A DNA stretch of 64,000 nt from assembly GCF_030272615.1 (NCBI RefSeq), contig NC_081413.1, positions 165,241,080 through 165,305,079 on the forward strand, written 5' to 3'. Below the pieces are notes generated by a model. It was not told the origin of the DNA and did no database searches. It saw only the letters and a program-made list of their open reading frames with translations. The position numbers and the translations under genes are program-made. The DNA comes from Cryptomeria japonica (Eukaryota; Streptophyta; Pinopsida; Cupressales; Cupressaceae). Each line of letters opens with the position of its first letter. Positions within the stretch are counted from its first letter, which is position 1. Below, piece after piece: positions 35,165 through 46,825 of this stretch.

Positions 35165-36944
35165 GCATGTTGTTGATAGGATCCTCCAAAGGTTCACCTT
35201 CTGTAGTTGAGAGCTGATATGCACCAGATCCATATGCTGCTGTAATAATGTAAGGACCAAGCTAGTTTGGTTCGAACTTGCCCTTCTTCTCTCTGTCTTG
35301 TTGATATTTGGGGTTTTCTCTGAGAACCAAATCACCTACCTCAAATGTGCGAGGCTTGACTTTATGATTGTAGCTGCATTGTTCCTTGACTGAATGATAT
35401 GTAGCTTGAGTGACTGTCTTCCTTGATAAAGGAACTGAGATAGAATTACTAGTGTGTGGACTACACAGGCCCATATGCGTGTCACCTAAAGAAGTTTGGG
35501 CATCCCTGATAACAAAGTACTTCAAGGAAGCTCCATTAAAGGTCCATGATGTATCGCTAAAAGGGGATGGATGTGTAGAACAAGTGGATGAGTGATGAAG
35601 GCTTATGATTGTGAAAAGAAGTGAGAGTAGGATAGCATGATGGAGACTTAGGATCAACAAGTATGCTTTTTGACTTAGAATTGTAGAACTTTTGCTCCCA
35701 GTTATTTTGATATTAGGGGAGATCAACTCTTGCTCTTTTTGCTTCATAGGACTTTTATCCTTGCCTTTGTTTTTTTCAGAGTCTAATAGCTTTTGATTTT
35801 GATTTGGACTAAAGGACTTTTCTTTATTTTTGACTTTTAGATTTTTCCTTTCAAAGTTTGATTTTTGATCCCCAATGAGTAAGGGCTTTTGTAATTCTTG
35901 TTGATCCAAGTCTGGAAGTGGAGTGGAAATGGAATGAGTGGATGAAATGGTAAGGCTATGTGAGTTCTCAAGAGGGGTTGCGATACGCTCAATAGATTCT
36001 TCATTGGAACCACTCTTAGGACTATTGATATCAAGAGATGCTTGCACCACTAGAGGAGATTTGCATTCGGACTTAGTAGCCACAACACTAGGTGGTTCAT
36101 ACCCAATTCCTTGGCATTGCAAATTGTTTGTAGATTGTTCATGTTGACTGAATGTGTTAGGAGATAGTGGGAGTTGCTCAACATGAAATATATACTCACC
36201 ACATCCCATGTCTTTAAACTTGAAATTTTCTTTGATCTCTTCTTGTTTTGATGTAAAAGCTTTCAAGGATTCTGGATCCACATATGCTGATGAAGGAATA
36301 GCTTCTCGATTGACTGGGATTGTTATTTCTGATCTATGTCGCATATTGTTGCAATATATGAATGAATTTGGGTTAGCTTTGACGGTCACTTCAACTCCAC
36401 TGTGAGGAAACTTGATGCGTCGATGATATGTAGATGGGACTGCGCTCATCTCATGAATCCATGGATGTCCCAAGAGTATGTTGTATGTGAGATCAAGGTC
36501 TAGGACTTGACAAATCACATCTTTTGTAACTGGCCCAACTTTGAGAGGTAAAATGATTGTGCCCTTGGATGAACGCTCTTCATCATCATATGCTTTGATA
36601 GTAATTTTGTGTGTAGAATTCACAGCTTTGTCGGAATATCCCAATTATTTAATTGTGCTCAATGTACAAATGTTTAGACCTGCTCCTCCGTCTATCAGGA
36701 CTCATTTTATTCGATGTTTGTGTAGGAAGGCTTCAATGTGTAAAGGTGCATTATGTGGCTGACTTACGGAGGCGTCATCGGCTTCTGTGAAAGTAAGTGA
36801 ATGTGGAATGGAAAGGTATCCCACCATGGATTGAAACTGGTCCATGTTCAGATCAGTAGGAACAACAGTATCTCTTAAGATTTTGTCAAGAATAGCTTTA
36901 TGTGTGGGAGATATGCGTAATAGATCAAGGATTGAAATGAGCAC
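35165..36944 (-). pseudogene. Element C protease fused to integrase C-terminus (pol deletion)
   Basis: Reading on the minus strand, 36944-36702 carries the block before the protease (LLRISPTHKAILDKIL, HNAPLHIEAFLHK). Two stops interrupt the protease start (LIDGGAGLNIC near 36690). From 36644 a 460-codon open frame holds the protease body (ITIKAYDDEERSSKGTI, CQVLDLDLTYNILLG, PWIHEM), then a long low-complexity serine- and lysine-rich linker. Without any RT, RNase H or integrase core it then joins the integrase C-terminal block RTFEVGDLVLRENPKYQQDR and, past one stop, LGPYIITAAYGSGAYQLS, ending near 35165. Such elements normally have about 900 more residues here. The active-site motif is DGGAG rather than DSG, and it is shared in form with element D (DGESG). 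The frame is long for a dead element, in keeping with recent mobilisation in trans. Confidence 0.8.
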
Positions 36945-36959
36945 GGGTGTCTTCCCTAA

Positions 36960-39261
36960 CTATTCTACAAGGTCATACTCAGGTTTGGTTGATGAAGAAG
37001 CAATGTTTTTAGCTGAAGCACCTTGCAAAGTGAATTTACTTCGGTGAGTTGTAACATGACATTCAGAGGTAGGTTCGGAAGAAGATCCAATACCTTTTAG
37101 GACAATCTTGGGTCTCTGAGTAGAATTCTCGGACGCTTTGTCCTTGATGATAATAGTAGAGACGTAATTGTCCATCGATATGTGATTGATAGTTGAATCA
37201 TAGTTATAGGATGCTCTGGTATAGTTGGTTTGGTCATCTGTGGCTTTAGCTTTTCCCTTGTCATGTTTTGGGAATGGTTCCTTAAACATCTCATGTTCTT
37301 GATTGGATGAATGTCCCTCAATCTCAATATCACCTCTATCAATGAGATCTTGTATGATGTTCTTCAATCGATGACAATTTCTTGTCTTATGACCCTTGCT
37401 CTTATGAAATTCACAATACTCATCATCATTCCACCAATTTGGTTTGACCTTTGGTTCATATGGCGGGAAATCTGGAATTGTGATCACCTTGTTTGCCACT
37501 AACTTCTTGAAAACTGACTCAAGTGGTTCTCCCAACGGGGTATACTTCCTTCGTGATCTGGAAGTTGTTTGAGTATTCACTTGATTGTTTGTAGAACTTG
37601 ATCCGGAAAAAATGAATTTGGGTCGCACTGTGTTGGCATCAACAACACCATCATTGACTGTGTTCTTGTTTTTATTCCAAAATCTTGGCTTGTCTTTTCC
37701 TTTAAAGTCATCTTTGTTTTCCTTGAATATTTTAATGACTCCTTGTTCAATTAGAACCTTTCCTATTGCTAAGACTTTTTCAATGATGTCCTTGAAGGTG
37801 GACAAACAAGCTTTCCTTAAGTCATAACCAATCTCTTTGTTAACATTTTGGGTGAACATTTCTACCATTTGTTTTTGTGGAATTTCACAAGAGCATCTGC
37901 TGGCTAGACTTCTCCATCTTTGTAAAAATGATGCAAAAGATTCTCCCTCTTTTTGCTTAGTATTGCACAAAGTAGTGACTGATATGTCTGTCTCTATGTT
38001 GTAGGAGAAATGTTGAATAAATGCCTCTGCTAAGTCACCCCATGACTTAATTCCAAGTGGAAGTTGGGAGAACCATTCCATAGCTTGATCACCTAAGCTT
38101 TGTGGGAATAATCTCATCAAATATGTCTCTTCTGCTGCTACCTCAATGCAAGCTGTGAAAAATTGTCTTATGTGTGCCTTAGGATCCCCCTTTTCCTCTA
38201 TACTTATCAAATTTAGGTGTCACAAAGTGTGTAGGAAAAGGAGGCATTGGAATGCTCTTGTCAAATGGATAAGGACATATGTCTCTCATTGTGTATGTTG
38301 GCTTCGGTGTATTTATGCCCTCCATTTTCTTTTGTAAGTCCCTGATTTGTTGCTCCAAATTGCTCTTAGGTGGAGATCGACTTCTTGGACCATACCCCAT
38401 GCTTGAGGCACCAATTGGAGGAGGAGCATGTTGCATATATGGATGATATTGATCATACACATGTTCATATGGAGGAGGTATGTAATGATGTTGTGCATAT
38501 GGACCACTTGGTATAGATTCATGTTGAGGAACCCCATATCTATTTTGCGCATGCATACCATATTCTACAGGCATGTCATGTTCCATTGTGTTGCCCCCAA
38601 ATTTGACATGAGGTTTCCTTGTGTCCAAATTTTAAGCATGCCTTTGAACATCCAATTGTTTTGGTGGTTGATCCTTAGCATTAGTATTTGATTGAGCATA
38701 TTTGTCTGCATAAGACTTCCATAATGGTCTACGAAGGTAAGTATCATATGTTTGACCATGTGTATGTGGGACCTCTGGTTTTTGAAGCAAAGCTGATGGT
38801 GATTCAGGTACCATGTGTGGTCCTCTATTTCCTCCACTATTAGGTCTCCTTTGATCCATATTGGAGTGAGGTTGTTGCAAAGGTCTATGTTCCATTATTT
38901 GAGACATGTCAAAATCATGAGGTATCTTGGCTCCACTTTGTGCCATCATTTGTAAGAAGTATTGTCTATCCCTCCTCATTATTTCCTCAACCAATCGATT
39001 GAAATGGGGATTCATAATGGATTCTTCCACATCTGTTGAATGTACTAAAAATTTGTCCGCATTGTCATTGTGTGTAGCATTGTTGTTTATAGTGTCCATG
39101 TTCTCAACATTTGGAATGTTTCTATAGACATCCATGTCAGGTAATGTAGTATGATCAGAATTGAAAAAGATATCATTGTCATACTCATAAGAACTCATGT
39201 TTGCGGACTCTTGAGCCTCTTTAGTTTCTCTCCTAGATTTTTGAAGACAGGTTTCAACCAT
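36960..39261 (-). pseudogene. Element C gag (nearly intact)
   Basis: From the ATG at 39261 the N-terminal region (to 38632) is acidic and polar. After one TAA it continues at 38628-38179 with a proline-, tyrosine- and histidine-rich part and a short coiled coil (SNLEQQIRDLQKKMEG). One extra G in a GGGGG run near 38190 shifts the frame. The capsid-like retrotransposon gag domain follows (38210-37700: DPKAHIRQFF, QAMEWFSQLP, ESFASFLQRWRSLASRC), then the knuckle CEFHKSKGHKTRNC near 37405, which is CHHC rather than CCHC, as in Tat-type elements. It ends at 36960. Apart from one stop and one single-base shift it is open over about 2.3 kb, much better preserved than its neighbours. The product would form the particle that packages element RNA. 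Confidence 0.85.
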
Positions 39262-41789
39262 GAACTAGGTATTGACCAAGATGTGAGAGACTAGATGAAA
39301 AATGGAAAGAGTATGGAAGACCAAGAGTTGAATGGAATGTAAATGAGTCTGAAGTGTACTTGCAATGTCCAAAGTGTAAGACCAAGTATGTATGTAGTAG
39401 AGTAGGTGTGACTTCCAAAGAGAGGATAGTTTCTCTTGATGAGGTAAGTTGACCTTGACTCTAAGTAAAACCAAATGAGACCCAAAGGTAAGAAACCTTG
39501 ATAAGGGACCACTTAGCAAAGTGTTGTTGTATGTAGTGTGTTGACAAAGTATGATGAGGACAAGCAAGTGACCTTTTGACTCAAGTTTAGACAATTGTGA
39601 ATGTAATGAGAGATGTAAAGCAATGATTGACTTTGTGAGACCCAAGGACAGGTTGAATGCTAGATGAAAACCTGGAGAAACAACCTAGGAAGCTCAAGAA
39701 TTCCGAAACTGATTGCTCTTGTTTGCTGGACTATAAAAATTTTCCAATTTGTGAAGTTGTGACCAAATCTGAATGTTTGATTGTTTTTCATGACAAGAGG
39801 ACACAATGTTGATGAGGACTCAATGTTTGCAAGTGTTTAGACTCAGAATGACTCCAAGAAAAGTGTGTTGTTTGATGTAAAAAATGTTTTGCATACACTT
39901 GAAGACACAAAAGACACAATGTTTTGCTGTTTGGTTTTGAATGTTTTGAATGTTTAAAATAAGTCAAGCACAATTCTTATGGCTGGCCAAGACAATAGTT
40001 GTTGATCCCACATGGGGTTTTACCCCCGAGGCTACGCTATACAGAGTGGATACTTAGATGCTTGACCTCACTGGCTCCACCCTCAGCACTCACTTCTCGG
40101 GTCAGCCAAGCATCAGTCCCCATGAAAACTCCTCGTGGTGAACTTTGTATCTCTACTAAGAACCGTATGTGTGTGGGCCACTACCAGAGGTCCGACCTCC
40201 TGCCCCAACAACTAGAAGGATTTGGGCTTCTAAAACAAAAAGGTGCTAGTAAGGGCATCCGCTCGTGTGGCCATACATGCGGCACTTTCAGCTCTGTAAA
40301 TACAGAAGGCTCCCAGCCGGTAGGGGTTACGCCCTACAAATGATCAAATAAATTTGATCAAACGGGTTTATGGGGAGACATAGTGTCGGTATGAACTAAT
40401 CAGCACACGTTATCCATAGTTTTCACCATGAATACAGTTCTTTATAGTGGTTCGGAAGAGGTGGGTTTTCCTCGCTACCACTTGGGTCGTTCTCTTCTCA
40501 CTAGTAGTCCTAATGACCACACGGGAAGACAGGCCCTCTAAAGATTAAACAAAAAGAGCCTATTGCTCAAGACACAAAAGACAATGATTCAATTTTAGTG
40601 CACCAATTGAAGTGTTTGCTAGTCTATGAAAACAAGGCACACAATAAAAATTGAAAAAACCCTTGCCAAGGACCCCCAACAAAGATTTATTAGTAGTTTG
40701 GATTGTTTCAAATGATCACCCCTTCCTGCAAGCACACAAGTTAGGTAAATTTTAGATCCAAAAGACTTTGTGAAATAGGGGCCTTCAACAATACGTTTTG
40801 TTGACCAATTCAAAGATCTGATTCATCATAAAAAAAGAACACCTATAAAATTTCAAGAGATTTCCAGAAATGTAAGAAAATCCAAAAAATTTGCTAATTT
40901 GCTCCAAAAATTAATTTTTTATGAAAAATCATAAAAAATTCATATAAAATGCAAAATAGATCCAAAAAATCTGAAATTTTTACTGGAGAGTTTTGATGGT
41001 CTTCCAAACTTGCACAAAAAATTTTATGCAACAAATCCAAACATTTTGTGAGATATGAGTAAAATAATGCAAAACCCTAATTTTCAAAGATCTAACTTTT
41101 GAGGAATGATTTTGTAAAATAACAAAGAACAGATCCTATGTATAATTCTGAGAGATTTCCAAAAATGTAAGAAAATCGGAAAAATTCACTAATTTGCTCT
41201 CAAAATTAATTTTTTATGAAAAATCATAAAAAATTCATATAAAATGCAAAATCGATCCCAAAAATCTGAAATTTTTACTAAATCTTTCTGATACTTTTCC
41301 TGACATACAAAAATAATTTGATGTCAAAATTCAAAGCTTTTTGTGAGATCTGATCAAAATAAGGAAAAACCCTAATTTTTAAAGATCCGATTTTTAGGGA
41401 AATATTTTGCATCAAAATTAAATTCACAAAGAATAGATCCTATGTATAATTATGAGAGATTTCCATAAATATAAGAAAATCCAAAAAATTCTCTCATTTG
41501 CTTTCAAAATAAATTTTTTATGAAAAATCATAAAAAATTAATAGAAAATGAAAATGTACTTCAAAAATTCTGAATTTTGTATTGAGAGCTCCTGATAATT
41601 TCTTCAACTTGCAAAAAACATTTGGTGCAAAATTTCCAAGCCGTTTATGAGATATGATCGAATCTCTCCAAGATCTTGATTTTGTGTCCAAAACCCTAGC
41701 TGCACAAGGTTATTCTCCAAATTGTTTTACAAAATAGCAATATAGGGTTAGAAAAATCTGCAAAAAACACAGATCTAAGAAAAATCCAT
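39262..41789 (-). other. Element C long leader between primer site and gag
   Basis: The leader is 2.5 kb with no convincing gene. The half next to gag is of mixed composition. The half next to the primer site holds three approximately 300-bp tandem repeats. The open frames 39645-39265 and 39999-40343 lack domains. Confidence 0.7.
40830..41700 (-). repeat. Three approximately 300-bp tandem repeats in the element C leader
   Basis: The shared block GAGATTTCC...ATGTAAGAAAATC...TTTTTTATGAAAAATCAT begins at 40857, 41152 and 41456, spacings of 295 and 304 bp. Copies differ by scattered substitutions. Confidence 0.85.
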
Positions 41790-41807
41790 GTCCCACGGGG
41801 CGTGCCA
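41790..41807 (-). promoter_or_regulatory. Element C primer-binding site
   Basis: On the minus strand TGGCACGCCCCGTGGGAC starts 3 bases inside the LTR boundary. It resembles the primer site of Tat-lineage gypsy elements. The tRNA used is not assigned here. Confidence 0.75.
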
Positions 41808-41810
41808 AAA

Positions 41811-42614
41811 TGTATATGGTGAAAATGGATAACAAGAATAACGATATTGAAAGGCTAAATGAATTCAACCACAAAACCCTAGCCTAACAACAACAAAGAT
41901 CCACCATAACATATGAAGATTACCTAAGACAATGCAAATCACATGAAATCACAAAGATTATACCATCACATGTCCAATAGGGTTTTGATCTCCATTCTTC
42001 CTATCTCCATTGATCTTGCTTAATATATTTGCTCTCAGATTTTATATGCACAAGAGCTCAACAAAGAACGGAATGTGGTTGCAAGTAGGATCGTAGTGTA
42101 GTCAATTGCATAAAAGATGATTAGCATGAATGATTAGAATGATTGATTAGAATGATTGATTAGGGTTTGATAGTGAAGGAAGCATCTCCTTATATAGAAG
42201 ACACTATATGAAATGGAGGGATAAGATTGAGAGGTGTAAAAGGAGGTCGGCTATGATTAGAGGGTAGGTAAAAGAAATAATAAAATAATGAAAGGGGTAG
42301 GTAGTGTATGAATTAAGAGATGAATGACATGTGTCATGGGTAGAAAAGGCTAATGAATTAATTAAATAAATAAAGATTTATTTAATTAATAGAAGAAGTG
42401 GGATCAATTAAATAAATAAGATATTTATTTAATTTAGGAAAATGATAATTTAAATAAATAAATGTATTTATTTAAATGAGAAATAAGGCTAGAAGAGGAT
42501 AAATGAATGAATTAAATAAATAAAGATTTATTTAATTAATAGAAGAATTAAGCTTAGATAATTAAATAAATAAAATATTTATTTAATTAGACATGACAAT
42601 TTTAGGTGTCTACA
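41811..42614 (-). repeat. Element C LTR (5' LTR relative to coding)
   Basis: This 804-bp partner of 31410-32226 contains the same five AT palindromes at 42358-42590. Confidence 0.93.
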
Positions 42615-43555
42615 GTAAGGAATGTCAAGTGGGAAAGCAAGTTAGAACTTCTTTTAAGAGTATACAAGACAAATCTAATGATGTTCTTGATCTTATTCAT
42701 ACTGATTTTTATGATCTTGCTAGAATCAAAAGTTTTCAAGGTGATAGATATTTTATGCTAATCATTGATGACTATTCTAGAATGATGTGGGTTACTTTTC
42801 TAAGGGAGAAATTTGAACCATTTGAAAAGTTCAAAATCTTTAAAGCTAAAGTTGAGACAGAGACAAGATTGAAGATTAAGTGCTTAAGGTCTGATTAGGG
42901 TGGAGAATTCACATCCATTAAATTTAACAGTTATTGTGAAAAGTATGGGATAAGGAGACAATTATCTACACCCAGACACCTTGGCGGAATGGAGTTGTGG
43001 AAAGGAAGAACACAACTATCTTGGATGCGGCTAGAACTATGATGATGGAAGCTAATATGCCTCATATCTACTAGAGAGAAGTTGTGAGCATGACGGTATA
43101 CACATTCAACATAGTTCATATCAAAGGAGACACCTTATGAGTTATGGTTTGATCATACACCTATAGTTAAGAATTTCAGAATCTTTGGTAGTAAATGCTA
43201 TATCAAAAGAGATGATTCCATTGGAAAGTTTGATCCCAGATGTGATGAAGGGATATTTCTTGGTTATTCTAATTAAAGAAAAGCATATAGATGTTATAGA
43301 AAAAGATTGCATAGAATTATGGAGAGCACTAATGTGTAGGTGGATAAGCTGAACAAAAGTCAAATCAGAACTTATGAGAGAGAACCGGCAGTGGAAATGA
43401 TTATAGCTAAACTGATAGCACCTACACTGGAACAAAATATTGAAACAGTTACTTCGGCAGTATCATAAAATTCAACAGTAACTGAAGATCAAATTTGAGG
43501 AATAGAAAATCAGAAGACTCCTAAGTATGTTAGGTTAAATCATTCAGAAGATCAA
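42615..43555 (+). pseudogene. Copia B integrase (3' part of split element, then truncated)
   Basis: Directly after the duplicated GTAAG the copia B reading resumes in the integrase zinc region (ECQVGKQVRTSFKSIQDKSN). The core follows, with VLDLIHTDF and FMLIIDDYSRMMWVTF near 42745-42800. A TAG replaces the codon before GGEFTS near 42897. The C-terminal part continues in shifted frames to LNHSEDQ near 43550. It parallels element I 24870-25830 closely. RT and RNase H of B are absent: at about 43555 the sequence switches to an unrelated copia family (A'). The copy is dead. Confidence 0.85.
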
Positions 43556-44462
43556 AATGTCTACATTTTGTGATAGGATGACTCTCACTTGATACTTGTG
43601 CTCTATGTTGATGACTTGATCATTACAGCGAGTACCGCATCCATCATTAGAAAGGTCAAATCTGCTTTGCATGATAGATTTGCTATGGCTAACTTGGGTC
43701 TTTTGCACTACTTTCTCGGGATAGAGATTTCACAGTCACCTTCTAGGATTACACTATCGTAGCCCAAGTATGCTCTTGATCTACTTGCATGCTTTCATAT
43801 GGCTGATTGTAAGCTTGCCATGAATCCCTTTCTTTCAAGAGTCAAGCTTGAGGCTCAGTGTTCTTCTCCACCAGTTGATGCCACTTTGTATCGTCAGCTT
43901 GTGGGTAGTCTCATCTACTTGACCCATACACACCCTGATATTTCATTTGCCATTGGCATAGTTTCCCGCTTCATGCAGGAACCACATGAGCTTCATTGGA
44001 AAGTTGCCAAATGCATCCTTTATTACATCCAGGGTACACATCACTATGGGATTCACTATGCAGCAGGCACAGGACTTCACTTGGTTGGTTACACAGACTC
44101 TGATTGGGCCGATGATCTTGATGATCGTAAGTCTACTTCCGGTTACAATTTTCACCTTGGTTCAGGCCCCATTTGTTGGTAGAGCAAGAAGCAACATGCT
44201 ATTGCTCTCTCTTCGACTGAGGCTGAGTATTGAGGCGTTGTTAACGCAGTGACTGAGACCATTTGGCTCCAGTAGATTCTCACAAAGTTTGGATTCACCA
44301 CTCCATGGCCGACAGTTCTACATTGCGACAATCAGAGTGCTATTGCAATCTCAAAGAACCTAGTCCAGCACCAGCGGAGCAGGATGCTAACATATTTACC
44401 AAACCTTTCACCGAGAGTAAGTTCCAGCAGTTGCGAGCTCCCTTGGGGGTGTGAGATGTGTC
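43556..44462 (+). pseudogene. Copia A': truncated RT-RNase H of the A family
   Basis: This begins in the RT at the equivalent of 49875 in element A. The catalytic block LILVLYVDDLIIT is intact near 43600. The conserved GSLIYLTHTHPDISFAIG (near 43905) and RNase H (GYTDSDWADDLDDRKSTSGY near 44090, ALSSTEAEY near 44210) follow. Compared with A it has lost 85 bp between two CAGCG repeats (junction at 44372-44376), which shifts the frame of the last residues. Several stops are present. The left edge is an abrupt join to copia B. This copy shares the LTR at 44751 with element A. Confidence 0.85.
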
Positions 44463-44750
44463 ATTAGGGGGGGTTAGCTGACTTCTCCTTCCTCTCTTAT
44501 GGGGGGAACTTTTTCCTCTTTGAGGTTTTGTCCTTCCTCTTTGAGTGTCTTTTGTACATTCATCTCTCTTTTGGTGGGGAGTTTTTTCCGACTGGGTTTT
44601 CTCCCTTTCTTCATTTGTGAGAGATTTCTTTGCAAAGTTTTGCTTGCATTTTTATATTGTACATGGGTACCTTTCATGGCCTAGTAGCTGGGACCCGTCT
44701 TGCATTGTTGACTTGAGTCTTCATTCCCCTAAGTTGCACTTAATGGGGGG
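44463..44750 (+). other. Copia A' 3' UTR
   Basis: The sequence is nearly the same as 50883-51131. It holds TTAGGGGGGG near the end of coding, pyrimidine-rich text, and the polypurine tract AATGGGGGG touching the LTR at 44751. No gene is present. Confidence 0.75.
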
Positions 44751-45200
44751 TGTTGGTGTAAATAAATATTCATTGTGGATATTATTACACTTTACTTAAG
44801 TTAACTTAGGATAATGCTCTCTTCGTAGTTTGGATTTGAGACACTTAGGGAAGTGTGCACATAGGGATAGAGCTTGTAGGAGAAATTCCACCTTTTGTGG
44901 TCTTATTTTGTTGTTACACTCCACATTCGGTGGGTCATCCACCTCTTGTGGAATATTATATTATTTCTCCTACCTACCCCTAGTATTTCTTACCTACCCT
45001 TGTTTCTCATTGAACCACATGTTATGATTGTGTGCTCGTACATCCATATGGCCTTGCCTATAAAGCAGACCTATATTCATTGTATTGGTTAATCGAGTTG
45101 ATCATTTGCATATTGATGAGAATACAGTTTTGTTCTTGTCATTCTATTGTCTCTCTTTTTATTCTTTTCATTGTGCCCTTGATCTTGGCAAAATCCTACA
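44751..45200 (+). repeat. Copia A 5' LTR (shared with A')
   Basis: The 450-bp LTR runs from TGTTGGTGTAAATAAATATTC to GGCAAAATCCTACA. It differs from the 3' copy (51132-51583) by roughly eight substitutions and two single-base indels, counted by eye. Confidence 0.92.
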
Positions 45201-45212
45201 TGGTATCAGAGC
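45201..45212 (+). promoter_or_regulatory. Copia A primer-binding site
   Basis: TGGTATCAGAGC is the canonical copia primer site (initiator Met tRNA) and directly follows the LTR. Confidence 0.9.
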
Positions 45213-46825
45213 CATTGGGGTTTCATTGATTGGTTTTTGGAGACATCATGGAAGACTTCTACTTTTGGATATGAGGAACTGCACTTTTTGGAGGCATCTT
45301 GGAGCATTTTCAACCTCACCATCGCATCCGGGAGGCCGTTTCCATAAAAATCGAGTATAAATTCGACCATTTTTGGAGAAAATCGATTTTTGGGGGTGGA
45401 TGAATCTTGTCCCCAATTTGGGCGGTACGATACGGAATTTTCAGATCTATAAAAAAAAAAAAAAAAAAATTTTTTTTTCTCTGAAATTTTTTTCTAGCTT
45501 TTGAAAAAAAAAATTGAAAAAAAAAAATTAAAAATCATATCCGAAAAGTTTAGAAAAAAAAAAAAAAAAAGAAATTTTTTTGGTTTTTGGAGGTCCGCAG
45601 ACCCTCTGCTCATCATACCTTTCCTACAGACTTGTCAGACCCGCACAAGCTTCAGTCGCCACTAGAAGCCCCAGCTCCGACAGCCCCATGACCACCGGCC
45701 ACCGAAAGCTCGAGCCCCAACGGCCACCGCTCGCAGTCCGCTACCGTCAGTACCCACAAGCCGCCACTCGCTGCCACTTGCCGTTGCACATAGCCAAGCT
45801 CTGTGCGCTTCCCAGCTCCAGTGCCCGTGCAGCTACCGTGTCGCCCAGCCACCGGCTGCCCAGCTCTCGTGCCACCCAGTTCTGCAGCGCCGCCGGGACC
45901 TCCCGACCCTGCCGCCGGCGCCACCGCCGACCCTTAGGCAGCCCTTTCGGCCACCGCTTTCTGATCACCGCCAAACTTTCCTAGCCGCCGCCAAAAGTTT
46001 CCGACTGCTGTAAAACTTTTCCAGGAATGGACTGGCAGATTTCCGGCGACCGCCAACAGTCAGTGCCCAGTCAGCGCCACCTATTTTTTTTGCACAGTCA
46101 GCACCCAGTCAACGCCACCTGGCTTTTTTGCACAGTTAGCACCCAGTCAATGCCACATGGCTTTTTTGCACAGTCAGCGCCTAGTCAATTTTTTGGAAAT
46201 TCACGGACCCCTGTTCGTTGAGCTGTTTGGTTTTTTGGGCCAACTTTGGAGGCTCATAACTTGCTCAATTTTTCTCCTTTTTGGGTGCAATTTTTTTTTA
46301 TTTGGGCTAATTTTTCATTCTCTTCGCAGTGGTGTGGTTATTTTCTAGTTTTGGTGCACAATTTTTTCAGAATTTTTGGATTCTCTCAGCTGTACCTATC
46401 CAATCTCCAATTCTGCAACTTCAAAGGCCTCGTTTGAGCTCATACGACCTCATTTTTAGGAGCCATTTTTTTTAAAGTGCATTTTTTTTGTCTAATTTCA
46501 TAATCTATGATCAGATTTTATAGATTTTGAGTGGAAGTTGTATTTTTAAATATTGGTCTTATTTGGCCTATTAGGTACTTGTAAAGTGCTTGGATCTTAG
46601 TTTAGATCTCTTACATTATTAGTTTGAGTCTCTTTTGGCCTTATTGAAGCAGTTGTAAAATTGAAATCGGAAGCCCACTTTTCCATTTTTTGCAAGTGGC
46701 CCATTGTATACGCACTAAGTATAAAGTACCAAATCATCACTTTTGGGGGTTTTTTTGATTGAGTGAATTTGGGGGGGTGTCTTGTGTGATTATGCCTCTC
46801 TTTGTGCTCTTTCATTTTTGTTGCA
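45213..46825 (+). other. Copia A long leader with poly(A/T) block and GC-rich island
   Basis: The 1.6-kb leader lies between the primer site and gag. It has a homopolymer block of A and T runs (45450-45570), then a GC-rich island (about 45590-46010) dense in CpG and CCG/CCA words, then a 38-bp minisatellite, then AT-rich text. Open frames on both strands of the island (45580-45984 plus, 45924-45652 minus) are composition artefacts without domains. Confidence 0.7.
46057..46188 (+). repeat. 38-bp tandem repeat in the copia A leader
   Basis: Three full units start at 46057, 46095 and 46133, and a partial fourth starts at 46171, with a constant 38-bp period. The unit begins CAGTCAGCACCCAGTCAA and ends CTTTTTTGCA. 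Confidence 0.92.

Larger units (their letters stand above)
31405..42619 (-). mobile_element. Element C: young, pol-deleted Ty3/gypsy (Tat-like) retrotransposon
   Basis: Two nearly identical LTRs (31410-32226 and 41811-42614) start TGTATATGG and end GTCTACA. They are flanked by the perfect target duplication GTAAG (31405-31409 and 42615-42619). Coding is on the minus strand: primer site at 41807-41790, gag 39261-36960, protease and integrase tail 36944-35165, polypurine tract at 32227-32240. RT, RNase H and the integrase core are missing. By eye the LTRs differ by about seven substitutions and one 13-bp repeat unit, so this is the most recent dated insertion in the window. An antisense PMD gene lies at 32570-33584. 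Confidence 0.92.

Noticed and set aside
45580-45984. A 134-codon open frame on the plus strand and a 90-codon frame on the minus strand, rich in Pro, Arg, Ala and Gly
   Set aside because: Both are produced by the GC-rich island in the copia A leader. No domain is present, and several frames are open at once.
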